Counted from the stretch's first letter, positions 35,831 through 46,261 are shown. The stretch: DNA of 64,000 nucleotides from Xanthomonas theicola (GCF_014236795.1 NZ_CP049017.1:2582001-2646000), one strand, 5' to 3'. Notes: generated by a model not told the origin, from the sequence alone. Numbers and translations are program-made.

Positions 35831-36946
35831 TCAGGCGGCGCCGTTGATGATGCGCTGCACCGACGCGGCGTAGCGCTGCAACTGCTGCAGCGTCACGAAC
35901 TCGTCGGCGGTGTGGGCCTGGGCGATGTCGCCCGGGCCGTAGACCAGCGCGGTGTAGCCGCCGGCCGAGAACAACGAGGCCTCGGTCCAGAAGTCCACCG
36001 CGTTGCCGATCGGCAGGTCCAGCGCGTCGGCCACCTCGCGCGCGGCCAGGCGCTTGTCCTCGGCGCGCGCGCCGCTCTTGTCGGAAGCGGGCCCGGAAGG
36101 CAGGCTCGGCCCGCGGAAGGTCTCCTCGAAGTGCGCGGCGGCCGGGTCGGCGAAGCCGGCGAACGTGGCCAGCAGCGCGTCCACGTCCATCGACGGCAAC
36201 GGCCGGAAGCCGAAGCGCAGCTCGGCCGCCGGCGCGATCATGTTGGCCTTGATGCCGCCCTCGACCCGGCCGATGTTGAAGCGCAGCCCGGTCAGCCCGC
36301 CGAAGCGCGCGTGCGCCAGCGACGCGACGTGGTCCAGCGCCCGTCCACCCCAGCGCATCGCCTGGTGCAGCGCGCTGGCCGCGGCGTCCTGGCGGCCGGA
36401 GGCATGCCCGGCGCGGCCGGCGAAGCGCATCAGCACCGAGCTGATGCCGCGGTGCGCCAGCACCGCCTCGCTCATCGTCGGCTCGGCCACCAGCACCGCC
36501 TCGAAGGCCAGGCCGCGCGCCAGGAACGCGGCGATGCAGCGCGGGTCGTTGGCCTCCTCGTCGGAGGAGAACAGGAACGCCGCGTCGCCGTCGCCGGCCT
36601 GCGCGGCGGCCACCAGCGCCGCCGCCGCGCCCTTGATGTCGCACACGCCGAGCCCGACCACGCGGTCGCCGGCATGCCGCATCACGTGCGGGTCGGCGCT
36701 CCAGTGCGGCGAGTCCGGGACGGTGTCCAGGTGCACGTTGAACAGGTACTTCGGCGTGCCGCGCACCGCGTACAGGCTGACCGCGCCGGCGCCGTGGTCG
36801 ATCACCTCGACCTGGAAGCCGGGCAGCTGCGCGCGCAGGTAGCCGAAGATGCCGCCCTCGGCGGCGATGGCGCGCGGCGGATTGCGGGTATCGAAGGCCA
36901 CCAGCTGCTGCAGGTGGGCGAGCGTATTGTCGAGCAGGTCGGTCAT
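35831..36946 (-). CDS. argE: N-acetylcitrulline / acetylornithine deacetylase
   Basis: A 371-residue M20-family zinc hydrolase: [20 protein letters not shown] (metal-binding His/Asp), [27 protein letters not shown] (catalytic Glu) and [12 protein letters not shown]. In Xanthomonas the corresponding enzyme (argE') acts on N-acetyl-L-citrulline made by argF', so it follows rather than precedes the carbamoylation step. It lies between argB and a GNAT gene in the operon. Confidence 0.94.
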   Translation of the reverse strand: MTDLLDNTLAHLQQLVAFDTRNPPRAIAAEGGIFGYLRAQLPGFQVEVIDHGAGAVSLYAVRGTPKYLFNVHLDTVPDSPHWSADPHVMRHAGDRVVGLGVCDIKGAAAALVAAAQAGDGDAAFLFSSDEEANDPRCIAAFLARGLAFEAVLVAEPTMSEAVLAHRGISSVLMRFAGRAGHASGRQDAAASALHQAMRWGGRALDHVASLAHARFGGLTGLRFNIGRVEGGIKANMIAPAAELRFGFRPLPSMDVDALLATFAGFADPAAAHFEETFRGPSLPSGPASDKSGARAEDKRLAAREVADALDLPIGNAVDFWTEASLFSAGGYTALVYGPGDIAQAHTADEFVTLQQLQRYAASVQRIINGAA

Positions 36947-36954
36947 GTCGGTCG

Positions 36955-37398
36955 TCAATGGGCCGCGCCGGCGGCCAGGTAGAGGTCGGAACGCAGGCGC
37001 TCCATCAGCGACGGCGGCCGCGCCTGTGCGGCGAAGCCGTACGGCCCATAGAGCCCATGCGCGTCGGAGGTCGCCAGCAGCAAGCGGCGCAGCCCCTGCA
37101 ACTGCGGATGCACCATCACCGCGTCCATCACGCGCCTGCCGTGGCCGCGCCGGCGATGCGCCGACAGCACCAACACGTCGGCCAGGTCGCCAAAGGCGGC
37201 GCCATCGTTCACCACGCGCGCGAACGCCACCTGCCCCGCGCCCTCGACGTCGCCGCCGCAGCACAGCGAGCCGGCGATCGCCCGCTCCACCGTGGACCGG
37301 GAAATGCCCCGGCTCCAGGCGGCCTCGCCGCACAGGAAGCGATGGATCCTCGCCACGTCCAGTTCGGCCTGGTCGGTACTGATGCGCAACACGGTCAT
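36955..37398 (-). CDS. GNAT acetyltransferase
   Basis: A 147-residue GNAT protein. The acetyl-CoA binding motif A (Q/RxxGxG/A) is seen in VLVLSAHRRRGHGRRVMDAVM, followed by LLLATSDAHGLYGPYGF. Its stop is 8 bp before the argE' start, and argG lies upstream. This gene is a known companion of argE'/argG in xanthomonads; its substrate is not known. Confidence 0.9.
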   Translation of the reverse strand: MTVLRISTDQAELDVARIHRFLCGEAAWSRGISRSTVERAIAGSLCCGGDVEGAGQVAFARVVNDGAAFGDLADVLVLSAHRRRGHGRRVMDAVMVHPQLQGLRRLLLATSDAHGLYGPYGFAAQARPPSLMERLRSDLYLAAGAAH

Positions 37399-37571
37399 GG
37401 CCCTGTGCAGGAAGCGGAAGTCTGGGTGCGGACGGAACAGGCGGGCTGCGACCCCGAGTCGCGGCAAGCGGCGGCATGGCCCCGCCCACGGCCCGTCCTC
37501 TCGGCCGCGACGGCGAGCGGGCGAGCGGATCCGCTCTGACCAATTCCCAATCCCGCCCCCACTCCCATCCC

Positions 37572-38813
37572 TCAGCGATTCACCTGCGCGTACAGCGTGG
37601 AGCTCATCCCGAACAGCTTGATGAAACCCTCGGCCTCGGCCACGCCCCAGTCCGCCGACTGCGCGTAGGTGGCGCCCTTGGCGTTGAGCAGGTGCGGCGA
37701 CTTCACCGCCACCGCGTCGACGCGGCCGCCGCGGGTCTCCAGCGTCACTTCGCCGTTGACCATGGTCTGCGAGGAATTCAGGAACGCCTCCAAATCGGTC
37801 TTCAGCGGGTCGTGGAAGAAGCCCTCGTAGACCAGCTCCACCCACTTGCGCGCCACCTCCGGCTTGAAGCGGTTCTGCTGCTTGGTCAGCACCGCGTCCT
37901 CCAGCGCGCGGTGCGCGGCCAGCAGCGCGATCAGGCCCGGCGCCTCGAACACGATGCGGCCCTTCAGCCCGATCACGGTGTCGCCGGTGTACATGCCGCG
38001 GCCCACGCCGTACGGGGCGAACAGCTTGTTGAGCTTGGCCAGCAGCTTGGCGCCTTGCAGCGGCTTGCCGTCCACCGCCACCGCCTCGCCGTGCGCGAAC
38101 TTCAGCGTCACCGTCAGCGGCTCGGTCGGCCATGCACTGCGTGGCGCGCACCAGCCGCGGGTGCCCTCGCCCGGCGCTTCCCAGCGGTCGATCTCGCCGC
38201 CGGACATGGTCACGCCGAGCAGGTTCTCGTTGATCGTGTACGCCTTCTGCTTGGCGCGCACGCCGAAGCCGCGCTCCTCCAGATACTGCTGCTCGTAGGC
38301 GCGGGTCTGGGTGTGCTCCTTCTGGATCTCGCGGATCGGCGCCACGATCTCGTAGTCGCCCAGCGCCTTGACCGCCAGGTCGAAGCGCACCTGGTCGTTG
38401 CCCATGCCGGTGCAGCCGTGGGCGATGGCCTTGGTGCCGAGCTCGTCGGCGCGCTTGAGCGCGGCGTCGACGATCAGGTAGCGGTCGGACACCAGCAGCG
38501 GGTACTGGCCCTGGTAGCCCTCGCCGGCCCACACGAACGGCTTGACGAAACCGGCCCAGATCGCCGGGCCGCCGTCGACGGTGACGTGGCTGGCCGCGCC
38601 CAGTTCGGCGGCGCGCTTCTCGATGAAGTCGCGCTCCTCGTCGTCCACGCCGCCGGTGTCGGCGAACACGGTGTGCACGGCGTAGCCCTTGTCCTGCAGA
38701 TAGGGAATGCAGAAGCTGGTGTCGAGGCCGCCGGAGAAGGCGAGAACGATGTCCCTGGTGCCGGGACTCGGGACTCCGGACTCCGGACTCGGAGAAGCGG
38801 TGGATTGCGACAT
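37572..38813 (-). CDS. argG: Argininosuccinate synthase
   Basis: A 413-residue ATP-dependent ligase joining citrulline and aspartate. The ATP-binding [15 protein letters not shown] starts at about residue 24; further parts are [35 protein letters not shown] and [19 protein letters not shown]. The first ~18 residues ([17 protein letters not shown]) are encoded by a GGGACTCGGGACTCCGG repeat and are not conserved, so the real start may be later or the repeat has grown into the gene. Confidence 0.95.
   Translation of the reverse strand: MSQSTASPSPESGVPSPGTRDIVLAFSGGLDTSFCIPYLQDKGYAVHTVFADTGGVDDEERDFIEKRAAELGAASHVTVDGGPAIWAGFVKPFVWAGEGYQGQYPLLVSDRYLIVDAALKRADELGTKAIAHGCTGMGNDQVRFDLAVKALGDYEIVAPIREIQKEHTQTRAYEQQYLEERGFGVRAKQKAYTINENLLGVTMSGGEIDRWEAPGEGTRGWCAPRSAWPTEPLTVTLKFAHGEAVAVDGKPLQGAKLLAKLNKLFAPYGVGRGMYTGDTVIGLKGRIVFEAPGLIALLAAHRALEDAVLTKQQNRFKPEVARKWVELVYEGFFHDPLKTDLEAFLNSSQTMVNGEVTLETRGGRVDAVAVKSPHLLNAKGATYAQSADWGVAEAEGFIKLFGMSSTLYAQVNR
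38761..38793. repeat. GGGACTC-type repeat inside the argG 5' end
   Basis: Direct units of GGGACTC / CGGACTC occur four times in a row. The same class as the repeats at 29666, 37541 and 61451; here it is translated as the start of ArgG. Confidence 0.65.
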
Positions 38814-38886
38814 GGATGAACTCCTGGGGGAATACTGGAGAAATATGCAAAGCGAAGACGCCGGCCCGGACTTTACGCGTCCCGCG

Positions 38887-39900
38887 TCACGCGTCCCGAA
38901 CCAACGCGGCCATGACCGCCTTCTGCACATGCAGCCGGTTCTCGGCCTCGTCGATGGCGATGCAGTTGGGCGAATCCATCACCGCGTCGGTGGCCTTGAC
39001 GTTGCGGCGCAGCGGCAGGCAGTGCGAGAACACGCCGTTGTTGGTCAGCGCCATCTTGCGCTCGTCGACGATGAAGTGCTGGTACTGGTCGCGGATCGGC
39101 TTCTCCGGGCCCCAGTTGCCGAAGAACGGCAACGCGCCCCAGCTCTTGGCGTAGACCACGTCGGCGCCGGCGTAGGCGCTGTCGGTGTCGTGGCTGACGC
39201 GCAGCGAGCCGCCGCTCTCGGCCACGTTCTGCGCCGCCCAGTCCATGTAGCGCTGGTCCAGCACGTAGTCCGGGGTCGGGCACAGCAGGGTCACGTCCAT
39301 GCCCAGGCGGGTGGCGATGGTCAGCGCCGAATTGGCCACCGCGGTGTTCAGCGGCTTGGGATGGTAGGTCCAGGTCAGCACGTACTTCTTGCCGCGCAGG
39401 TCGGAGGTGCCGAAGTGCTGCTGCAGCGCCAGCGCGTGCGCCAGCTCCTGGCACGGGTGGGTGATGGTCTCCATGTTGATCACCGGCACCGGCGAATACC
39501 TGGCGAAGCTCTTCAGCACCTGGTCCTCGCGATCCTTGGACCAGTCCACGAACTTCGGGAACGCGCGCACCCCGATCAGGTCCACGTAGCGGCCCAGCAC
39601 CCGCGCCACCTCGGCGATGTGCTCCTCGGTGTCGCCGTCCATCACCGTGCCCAGCTCGAACTCGATCGGCCAGGCGTCCTTGCCCGGCTGCAGCACCACC
39701 GCATGCCCGCCCAGCTGGAACGCGCCCAGCTCGAAGCTGGTGCGGGTGCGCATCGACGGATTGAAGAACACCAGCGCGATCGACTTGCCCTTCAGCTCGC
39801 TGCCCAGCTTGTTGCGCTTGAACAGCGCGGCCTGGGTCAACAGCGCATCCAGCTCGGCGCGGCTCCAGTCCTGGGTGTTCAAGAAGTGCTTCGGAGACAT
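38887..39900 (-). CDS. argF: N-acetylornithine carbamoyltransferase (AOTCase)
   Basis: A 337-residue transcarbamylase that uses N-acetylornithine, not ornithine. The carbamoyl phosphate site is [16 protein letters not shown], with [12 protein letters not shown]. The sequence is almost the same as the X. campestris AOTCase I know, including the proline-rich loop region and the [30 protein letters not shown] block (the Lys of RKM is carbamylated in the crystal structure). This makes the arginine route run through N-acetylcitrulline. It is the first gene of the arg operon. Confidence 0.95.
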   Translation of the reverse strand: MSPKHFLNTQDWSRAELDALLTQAALFKRNKLGSELKGKSIALVFFNPSMRTRTSFELGAFQLGGHAVVLQPGKDAWPIEFELGTVMDGDTEEHIAEVARVLGRYVDLIGVRAFPKFVDWSKDREDQVLKSFARYSPVPVINMETITHPCQELAHALALQQHFGTSDLRGKKYVLTWTYHPKPLNTAVANSALTIATRLGMDVTLLCPTPDYVLDQRYMDWAAQNVAESGGSLRVSHDTDSAYAGADVVYAKSWGALPFFGNWGPEKPIRDQYQHFIVDERKMALTNNGVFSHCLPLRRNVKATDAVMDSPNCIAIDEAENRLHVQKAVMAALVRDA

Positions 39901-39995
39901 CGATCCATCCTTTGCTGCGTGGAGCCACCGCGGCGGTGGCGTGCGCGGGACGCGCGGTAGTTCTTTACGGGTGAAACCTTTCCGGAGCATGAAAC

Positions 39996-40024
39996 GAAAA
40001 AACCCAGCCTCAGGCTGGGTTTTT
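39996..40024 (-). terminator. Intrinsic terminator upstream of the arg operon
   Basis: ACCCAGCC-TCA-GGCTGGGT, flanked by six A on one side and five T on the other, so it works in either direction. On the minus strand it lies 172 bp after the stop at 40196 and 96 bp before argF', so it probably ends the upstream transcript and leaves room for an argF' promoter; an attenuator role is not excluded. Confidence 0.8.
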
Positions 40025-40195
40025 CAGAACGAACGGCGAGCGTTCCGGTCACCCAGGCAGGATGTGGGATTCCGGTCGGCGCGCACGCGAGGTCATGCCC
40101 GACGCCATGCGGGCGGCGCTGAGATCGTGCGCGGGCAGGTTCGCGTTCATCGGCGCGCATCCTCGCACGCGCGTGGCAACGGCGCAAGCGCGCGT

Positions 40196-40723
40196 TCATC
40201 GCGGCGGCAGCATGACCGCGTCGGGCACGTAAGGCGCCACCGAGACGCGGATGCGTAGCCGGTTGCCCGGGTCCTCCGGCAGCCGCGAGCGGTACTTGGT
40301 GCCCTTGTAGACGTAGTCCACGTCGTAGGCGATCGGCCGCCGGAATTGGCGGCCGACCTCGACGGTGCGGCAGTTGCGCGTGCCCGCCGCCGACGCCGGC
40401 GCAGCGGCGGCGAGCGCAGGCGTCTCTTCGTGGCGGCGGCCGAAGATGTCCTTCACCGAGTCCATCAGCCGGCTCAGCCGGCTGTCGTCCTCCTCCGGCT
40501 TGGCCGGCGCCGGCGTCGGCGCTTCCACCGGGTCGCAGTACTGCTCGGTGCGGGTCGCGCGCAGGGTCTGGTACACCGGCTCCACGTTCAGCACCTGCGC
40601 GTAGTCGAACTTGACGTTCTCGATCACCACCACGCGGTTGCGCGCATCGTTGTCCTGGGCCCGGACCGGCGCTGCGAGGCATGCGAGCAGGGCAGCCAGC
40701 GGCAACAACAGGTTCGGACGCAT
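40196..40723 (-). CDS. Exported protein of unknown function
   Basis: A 175-residue protein with a signal peptide (MRPNLLLPLAALLACLAAPVRAQ, cleavage after ~22). The mature part opens with VIENVKFDYAQVLNVEPVYQTLRATRTEQYC and ends with GRQFRRPIAYDVDYVYKGTKYRSRLPEDPGNRLRIRVSVAP, a pattern seen in outer-membrane-associated proteins of the UmoD/17-kDa-antigen kind, but without the glycine zipper. Two Cys may form a disulphide. The function is unknown. A terminator follows. Confidence 0.8.
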   Translation of the reverse strand: MRPNLLLPLAALLACLAAPVRAQDNDARNRVVVIENVKFDYAQVLNVEPVYQTLRATRTEQYCDPVEAPTPAPAKPEEDDSRLSRLMDSVKDIFGRRHEETPALAAAAPASAAGTRNCRTVEVGRQFRRPIAYDVDYVYKGTKYRSRLPEDPGNRLRIRVSVAPYVPDAVMLPPR

Positions 40724-41101
40724 CGGCACCAGGCTTCGCATTCGCAGAGGACAACAAGCAGTGTAGGCATCGCGCCTTGCGTCGGGCTGAACGCCCCCCT
40801 GTGCCGGCGCCGGCCGGGCCCTGGCAGGAGCGTCCGCGCCGCGCGCGGACGCGCGGCATGCGGGCAGGCGCCGGCGCTGCGCATGCACGGGCGGACAGCG
40901 CGGCATGCGTGCGCCTGCGGCGCGGCGGATGCCCCGGCATCACGGCAGGCGCGCATGGCCTGGACAGGCGCGCCACGGGCACGCGTGGCCCGGCGTCGCG
41001 CCCGCCGAGCCGCCTCCTGCGCCCTGCGCGCGGCCTGGCGCCCGGCCCCGCCGCGCGGCCGCTGCCGGTAGAATCGCCGGGCTTCCCCATGTCCGATGCC
41101 G
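40724..41101. other. 378-bp gap without a supported gene
   Basis: Very GC-rich DNA between the divergent exported-protein gene and cysS. Open frames run through it on both strands but none has family features or a convincing ribosome site. It presumably holds both promoters. I see no hairpin with a T-run and no RNA gene. Confidence 0.5.
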
Positions 41102-42511
41102 ATGAGCCTGCGCCTGCACAACAACCTGACCCGCCGGGTCGACGTCTTCGAACCCCTCGATCCGATCGCCGGCCCCACGCTGTATGTCTGCGGCCCCACC
41201 GTCTACAACTACGCGCACATCGGCAACGCGCGCGGCCCGGTGGTGTTCGACGTGCTCGCCGCGCTGCTGCGCCGCCGCTACGGCGCGCTGCGCTACGCGC
41301 GCAACATCACCGACGTGGACGACAAGATCAACGCCGCCGCGCAGGCGCAGGGCGTGCCGATCGCGACCATCACCGACCGCTTCGCCGCCATCTACCGGCA
41401 GGACATGGCCGCACTGGGCGTGACGCCGCCGGACCTGGAGCCGGAGGCCACCGCGCACATCCCGCAGATCGTGGCGATGATCGAGCGGCTGATCGACGGC
41501 GGCCACGCCTATGCCGCCGAAGGCCACGTGCTGTTCGCGGTGGCCAGCTTCGCCGGCTACGGCAAGCTGTCGCGGCGCGACCCGGAGGAGATGCTGGCCG
41601 GCGCCCGCGTCGAGGTGGCTCCGTACAAGCGCGATGCCGGCGACTTCGTGCTATGGAAGCCGTCCAGCGACGACTTGCCGGGCTGGGACTCGCCGTGGGG
41701 CCGCGGCCGTCCGGGCTGGCACATCGAATGCTCGGCGATGGCCGTCGCGCACCTGGGGCCGACCATCGACATCCATGCCGGCGGCGTGGACCTGCAATTC
41801 CCGCACCACGAGAACGAGATCGCGCAGAGCGAGTGCGCGCACGGCGGCGCCACCTTCGCCCGGTTCTGGCTGCACAACGGCATGCTCAACTTCAGCGGCG
41901 CGAAGATGAGCAAGTCGCTGGGCAACATCGAGACCGTGCACGACCTGATCGCCAGGCATCGGCCGGAAGCGCTGCGCTATGCGTTGCTGAGCGCGCACTA
42001 CCGGCAGCCGCTGGACTGGTCCGATGCGCTGATCGAGCAGTCGGTGCGCACCCTGGACCGCCTGTACGGCACGCTGCGGGCATTGCAGACGGTCCAGGCG
42101 ACCGCGGCGATCCCGCAGGCGATCGAGGATGCGCTGGACGACGATCTCAACACACCGCAGGCGCTGGCCGAACTGGCGCGGACCGCGACGGTCGCGCGGC
42201 AGTTGCTGGCTCCGGCCGGCGGTGCCGATGCCCCGCGCGACGCACGGCTGGAAGCGCAACTGCAGCAGGCCAAGTCCGAGCTGCTCGGCGCCGGCCTGGC
42301 GCTGGGCCTGCTGCAGCAGGCGCCGGCGGCCTGGTTCAACCGCGGCGCCGACGACGGCGACGATGCGCGCATCCAGACGCTGATCGACGAACGCAGCGCC
42401 GCCAAGCAGGGCCGCGACTTCGCCCGGGCCGATGCGATCCGCCAGCAGTTGGCCGGGGAAGGCGTGGTCCTGGAGGACACCGCGCAAGGCGTGCGTTGGA
42501 AGCGTGGCTGA
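41102..42511 (+). CDS. cysS: Cysteinyl-tRNA synthetase
   Basis: A 469-residue class I synthetase (471 if the ATG at 41096 is used). It has the HIGH-type motif [11 protein letters not shown], the KMSKS motif ([11 protein letters not shown]), zinc-site parts [19 protein letters not shown] and [16 protein letters not shown], and a C-terminal DALR-type region with [22 protein letters not shown]. Length is normal. sufE follows after 206 bp. Confidence 0.96.
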   Translation: MSLRLHNNLTRRVDVFEPLDPIAGPTLYVCGPTVYNYAHIGNARGPVVFDVLAALLRRRYGALRYARNITDVDDKINAAAQAQGVPIATITDRFAAIYRQDMAALGVTPPDLEPEATAHIPQIVAMIERLIDGGHAYAAEGHVLFAVASFAGYGKLSRRDPEEMLAGARVEVAPYKRDAGDFVLWKPSSDDLPGWDSPWGRGRPGWHIECSAMAVAHLGPTIDIHAGGVDLQFPHHENEIAQSECAHGGATFARFWLHNGMLNFSGAKMSKSLGNIETVHDLIARHRPEALRYALLSAHYRQPLDWSDALIEQSVRTLDRLYGTLRALQTVQATAAIPQAIEDALDDDLNTPQALAELARTATVARQLLAPAGGADAPRDARLEAQLQQAKSELLGAGLALGLLQQAPAAWFNRGADDGDDARIQTLIDERSAAKQGRDFARADAIRQQLAGEGVVLEDTAQGVRWKRG

Positions 42512-42717
42512 GCGTCCTTCCTCCATGGAGACCATGGCCCAGCCCGCTTTCCGGGAGAAGGCGCCCCGAAGCGGCGGATGAGGATGCGGGCGCAGCGGAT
42601 GGCGAGGCGGGGCGAGGCGGCTGGCGTCGATGTTTCGCGGGGCTGCGCTCCTGCCCTGCCGCCACCGATCCCTTTCCCGGAGGGAGAAGGGCTTTACCGC
42701 TCGATTCTGGATTTGCG

Positions 42718-43155
42718 ATGACCGATACCGATTTTCCGCTCGAACCCACGCCCGCCGACGCACAGGCCGCCATCGCCGAGGAATTCGGCTTCTTCGGCGA
42801 CTGGTCCGAGCGCTACCAGTACCTGATCGACCTGGGCCGCAAGCTGCCCGCGTTCCCCGAGGAATGGAAGACCGAGCAGCACCGCCTGCACGGCTGCCAG
42901 TCGATGGTGTGGATCGTGCCCGAGGGCGATGCGCGGCGCCTGGTGTTCCATGCGATCAGCGATTCGGCCATCGTCTCCGGGCTGATCTACCTGGCGCTGC
43001 GGGTCTACTCCGGGCGCAGCGCCGCGCAGATCCTGGCCACCGCGCCGGACTTCGTCGCCGCGATCGGCCTGGGCAAGCACCTGTCGCCGACCCGCAGCGA
43101 CGGCCTGGCCGCGATCCTGGCGTTCATCCAGAACAGCGCGCGCGCGCAGGCATGA
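42718..43155 (+). CDS. sufE: SufE-family sulfur transfer protein
   Basis: A 145-residue SufE-like protein, which takes persulfide sulfur from a cysteine desulfurase for Fe-S assembly. GDWSERYQYLIDLGRKLPAFPEEWKTEQHRLHGCQSMVWI contains the active Cys (HGCQSMVW, near residue 62), and YSGRSAAQI and HLSPTRSDGL complete the family pattern. Its stop overlaps the MFS gene start (ATGA). Confidence 0.94.
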   Translation: MTDTDFPLEPTPADAQAAIAEEFGFFGDWSERYQYLIDLGRKLPAFPEEWKTEQHRLHGCQSMVWIVPEGDARRLVFHAISDSAIVSGLIYLALRVYSGRSAAQILATAPDFVAAIGLGKHLSPTRSDGLAAILAFIQNSARAQA

Positions 43156-43590
43156 GCGCCCGGCTCCCTCCCGCACAGAGCCTGCGCATGCTGCTGGCGC
43201 ATCCCGGCTTCGCGCTGGTGCTGGCCTACCGCATCTGCGCGATGCTGTCCTACCAGATCGTCGCGGTCACGATCAGCTGGCACATCTACGAGATCACCCG
43301 CGATCCGTTCTCGCTGGGGTTGATCGGGCCGGCCGAGATCCTGCCGTTCTTCTGCATCGCGCCGTTCGCCGGCTACCTGGTCGACCACCTGCCGCGGCGC
43401 CGGCTGGGCATGCTTGCCAGCCTGGGCCTGGTCGCGACCGCGGGAATGCTGACCGCGCTGACCCACGGCTGGCTGCCGACGCACGGCGTATGGCCGATCT
43501 ACGCGGCGATCGCGCTGACCGGCGCGGCACGCGCGTTCCTGTCGCCGGTGTATAACGCGCTGTTCGCGCGTGCGCTGCCGCGCCAAGGCC
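43152..43590 (+). pseudogene. MFS transporter, truncated after ~145 residues
   Basis: It starts MSARLPPAQSLRMLLAHPGFALVLAYRI, with about four membrane segments (AMLSYQIVAVTISWHIYE, SLGLIGPAEILPFFCIAPFAGYLVDHLPRRRLGMLASLGLVAT, IYAAIALTGAARAFLSPVYNALFARALPR). A typical member has ~400 residues and 12 segments; here the MFS similarity stops at about 43583. The frame then runs on in nonsense, while a different protein fragment appears in another frame. The remaining transporter is not found in this window. It is coupled to sufE by a 4-bp overlap, so it was once a working operon member. Confidence 0.88.
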
Positions 43591-44112
43591 AAGGCCCATC
43601 ACCACCAGCACGCGGCGATGCACAAGGCGTCGGCCATGCAGACGATCGCCGAGTTCGAGGGCGACGGTGGCGCCGGCAGCGACGCCAAGCCGGCCACGTC
43701 CGCATCGGCCAGCGGCACCACGGTGAGCTACACCGCGGCGGACGGCTCCACCCAGCAGATCACCGGCATTCATCCGAACCGCGACAACAATCCGCTCGAC
43801 ATCCGCTCGGGCACCTTCGCCGACGACCACGGCTCGCTCGGCAACGATCGCGGTTTCGCGATCTTCTCCAATCCCCAGGCAGGGCTCGACGCTGCGGTGG
43901 CCGACATGAACCGGATCAACGACACCGCCACGCTCAGCCAGATCATCAGCACGTGGTCGCCGCCGAGCGAGAACCCGACCTCGGAGATGATCACCACCAT
44001 CGCCACCAATTCGGGCCTGAATCCGTCCGATCAGTGGGGATCGTTGACCAGCGCCCAGCAGAATGCCTTCGTCACGGCCTACGGCCACCGCGAAGGCTGG
44101 CACGGCAACTAG
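43570..44112 (+). pseudogene. C-terminal fragment of a 'NNPLDIR' muramidase-associated-type protein
   Basis: About 180 codons in a frame different from the MFS fragment. After a His/Ala-rich stretch (HHHQHAAMHKASAMQ) comes ITGIHPNRDNNPLDIRSGTFADDHGS, then GFAIFSNPQAGLDAAVADMNRIND and TWSPPSENPTSEMITTIATNSGLNPS. This pattern (NNPGNIR..FA..HG..G..GFAIF...AG) occurs in phage-like and secreted cell-wall-associated proteins. The N-terminus is missing; the visible first ATG is probably just a junction product. The TAG stop at 44110 is the target site of the second IS5 copy. It was probably brought here by rearrangement. Confidence 0.65.
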
Positions 44113-44118
44113 GGCCTG

Positions 44119-44849
44119 TTAACACATCCGAAGCCCATCAACGACCAGGACGAAGCTGAGGAATCCAAGGAACATGGCATCCAGCTTCTCGAAGCGCGAG
44201 AAAATCCGGCGGTAGCCTTTCAGGCGACGGAACAGTCTCTCCACTTCGTTGCGCCGCTTGTACATCTCCCGGTTGTATTCCCAAGGCTCGACCCGATTGG
44301 ATTTCGGCGGGACCACCGGCACGAAGCCAAGATCGAGCGCCAACTGGCGGGTTTGGTTGCCTTCGTAGGCACGGTCCATCAACAAATGAATCGGCCGCTC
44401 CACTGGCCCCAGGTGTTCAAGCAACGTGCGGCCTGCAGGTGCGTCATGCACGTTACCAGGCGTCAATCCAAAGGTGATGGCTGTTCGAGCATCTGCGGCA
44501 ACCATATGAATCTTGGTGTTCCATCCACCGCGGGACTTGCCGACGGCCTGCGGACCGTTTTTTTTAATGCGCCCGTGCCATCGGGATGCACCTTGATGCT
44601 GGTGGAGTCCAGCGAGATTGCTTCGATTTTGATGCGCACGATCTGGGACTTCTGCAATTGGGCCAACATCCGGTCCAGCACACCCGCCTTGGCCCAGCGG
44701 TTCATGCGTGTGTACACCGTGTGCCAGTTGCCAAAGCGCTTGGGCAGGCCGCGCCATTTGCAGCCATGCTCGGCAACGTAAAGGATGGCGTTGACCACTT
44801 GCAGGTTGGTCATGCTGACATTGCCGCGCTGTGCCGGCAGGCAGTGTTC
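44119..44849 (-). pseudogene. IS5-family transposase of copy 2, 5'-truncated
   Basis: Same layout as in copy 1: two frames, 44463-44813 and 44119-44757, overlapping at the T8 run (44558-44565). One visible coding change against copy 1 is IVRIKIEAIS instead of IVRIEIEAIS. The first ~20 residues of the usual IS5 protein are replaced by IS200 sequence in frame with LLEHCLPAQRGNVS, so any product would start at an internal ATG (44813) or be fused with the IS200 end. Confidence 0.8.
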
Positions 44850-44957
44850 GAGTAAATATCCCCCGGCAAAGCCGGGGGCTTTAGAGATGTGAGCCGCTCA
44901 AAGCGGCTGCGGGAGCGCTACGCGCCTCCCTTGTTAGGGCCACCTGAAGGTGGCCGA

Positions 44958-45389
44958 CTACCTCAGCAACTGCAATTGGTCCAAGCGCCGATCTTCCGCC
45001 TCTTGGTTCTGGATGTATGCCCCGATCAACCCTTCATCCCGACCTACCCTCGTAACGAAGTAACCTCGCGCCCAGAAGCTCTGCCCTACAAAGTTCCGCT
45101 TCCGCTCCCCATACACCCGCGCTAGGTGGATGGCGCTCTTGCCCTTGATATAGCCCACCACCTGCGACACCGCCTACTTCGGCGGAATCTTCAACAGCAT
45201 ATGGACGTGATCTGGCATCAGATGGCCCTCCTCGACCCGGCTCTCCTTCTGCTCGGCCAATCGCCGGAACACCTCTCCTAGATGCTTCCTCAGACCCACA
45301 TACAGTGTCTTACGGCGACACTTCGGTATGAACACAACGTGGTACAGACACTCCCACCTGGTGTGACTTAAGCTCTCAAACTCATCCAT
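44958..45389 (-). pseudogene. tnpA: IS200/IS605 TnpA of copy 2 with the same in-frame stop
   Basis: As in copy 1, HUH motif HVHML in the first half (45174-45389), TAG at 45171-45173, then the second half with the presumed catalytic Tyr (44958-45170). The shared stop shows that both copies descend from one chimeric ancestor in which TnpA was already broken. Confidence 0.82.
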
Positions 45390-45598
45390 CTCGGTTTCTC
45401 CGTCTCGTGTGCTTGGCCGCTCACGTTGCGGAGTCTCCGGGATGGACTCCCGGATACGTCAAACTTCTACTGCCTCCCCGGCAGAGCCGGGGGAACTCTC
45501 AGGTTGGTTTAGTGTTAACAGGCCCTAATTCAAGCAAGCGGCGAGGCCAAGATGCGCATCCAGGCCTCGTTCACCACGACACGCTACGGAGATCCCCA

Positions 45599-46261
45599 AT
45601 GACACCCCGATCCCTTTCGCTCCTCGGCCTGCTCGCCTTGGGTACGGTCCTGTCGGCCGGCGCCGAGGCCGCGGCCTGCACCAGCGCGCTGCACCAGGCG
45701 TTCGCGAGCTCCAGCGACGCGGCCGCTCTGCCCGCGCCATGCCGGCGCATCGGCCTGGTCGAGCTGGGCATGAGCAAGCAGCAGGTGCAGGCGGCGCTCG
45801 GCCAGCCGGACGCGCTGCGCACCGACGACGCGCACCCGGATACGTCCAGCGCCGTCTACCTCTATCCACCCGGGTTCAACGCACAGCTGGCGCGCAAGCC
45901 GCTTGCCGCCGACAGGCTCGACTACAGCCAGCTCGGCCTGCGTTTCCGCAACGGCAAGGTGGTCAACATCGTCGCCTTCGCCAATCCCAAGGCCCCCTTT
46001 CCGTTCCAGCTGCTGGCGCCTGCCGCCGACGCCGACGCCGACAGCGTGCTCAAGCGGATCGGCGGCCAGCCGCAATGGAACGCCAGCCGCGACTACGTGC
46101 AGTTCGCCGCCATGCCGATCGGCCTGAACGTCGATCCGGACACCTCGCGCATCGTCGGCCTGGACATCGCCGACAGCAAGCAGGACCTGGACGCGTTCGC
46201 CTTGCCTGCGCTGCACCTGAGCAAGGACGCGGGCAGCGGCCTGGTCGGCGGTGTGCGCTGA
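45599..46261 (+). CDS. Exported protein with a BamE/SmpA-like segment
   Basis: A 220-residue protein with a signal peptide (MTPRSLSLLGLLALGTVLSAGAEA). The mature part has RIGLVELGMSKQQVQAALGQPDAL, the helix-turn pattern of BamE/SmpA-type domains, then LGLRFRNGKVVNIVAFAN. Four Cys in the first part of the mature chain may be paired. The start at 45599 has GGAG upstream. The function is unknown; a periplasmic or envelope role is likely. The IS5 copy inserted 72 bp before the start, which may have replaced its promoter. Confidence 0.78.
   Translation: MTPRSLSLLGLLALGTVLSAGAEAAACTSALHQAFASSSDAAALPAPCRRIGLVELGMSKQQVQAALGQPDALRTDDAHPDTSSAVYLYPPGFNAQLARKPLAADRLDYSQLGLRFRNGKVVNIVAFANPKAPFPFQLLAPAADADADSVLKRIGGQPQWNASRDYVQFAAMPIGLNVDPDTSRIVGLDIADSKQDLDAFALPALHLSKDAGSGLVGGVR

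Larger units (their letters stand above)
44112..45525 (-). mobile_element. Chimeric IS5-IS200 element, copy 2 (complete, both IS5 ends)
   Basis: A 1414-bp element with perfect 14-bp terminal inverted repeats GGGCCTGTTAACAC (44112) and GTGTTAACAGGCCC (to 45525) and a TA target duplication (44110-44111, 45526-45527). Inside it holds the 5'-truncated IS5 transposase and an IS200/IS605 unit bounded by its two hairpins (44860-44880 and 45474-45494). Because both outer ends and the duplication are intact, the compound structure appears to have moved as one piece. Same orientation as copy 1. Confidence 0.88.

Noticed and set aside
39996..40024. Arginine leader-peptide attenuator before argF'
   Set aside because: The hairpin is present, but I see no short leader frame rich in Arg codons before it; a plain terminator explains it.
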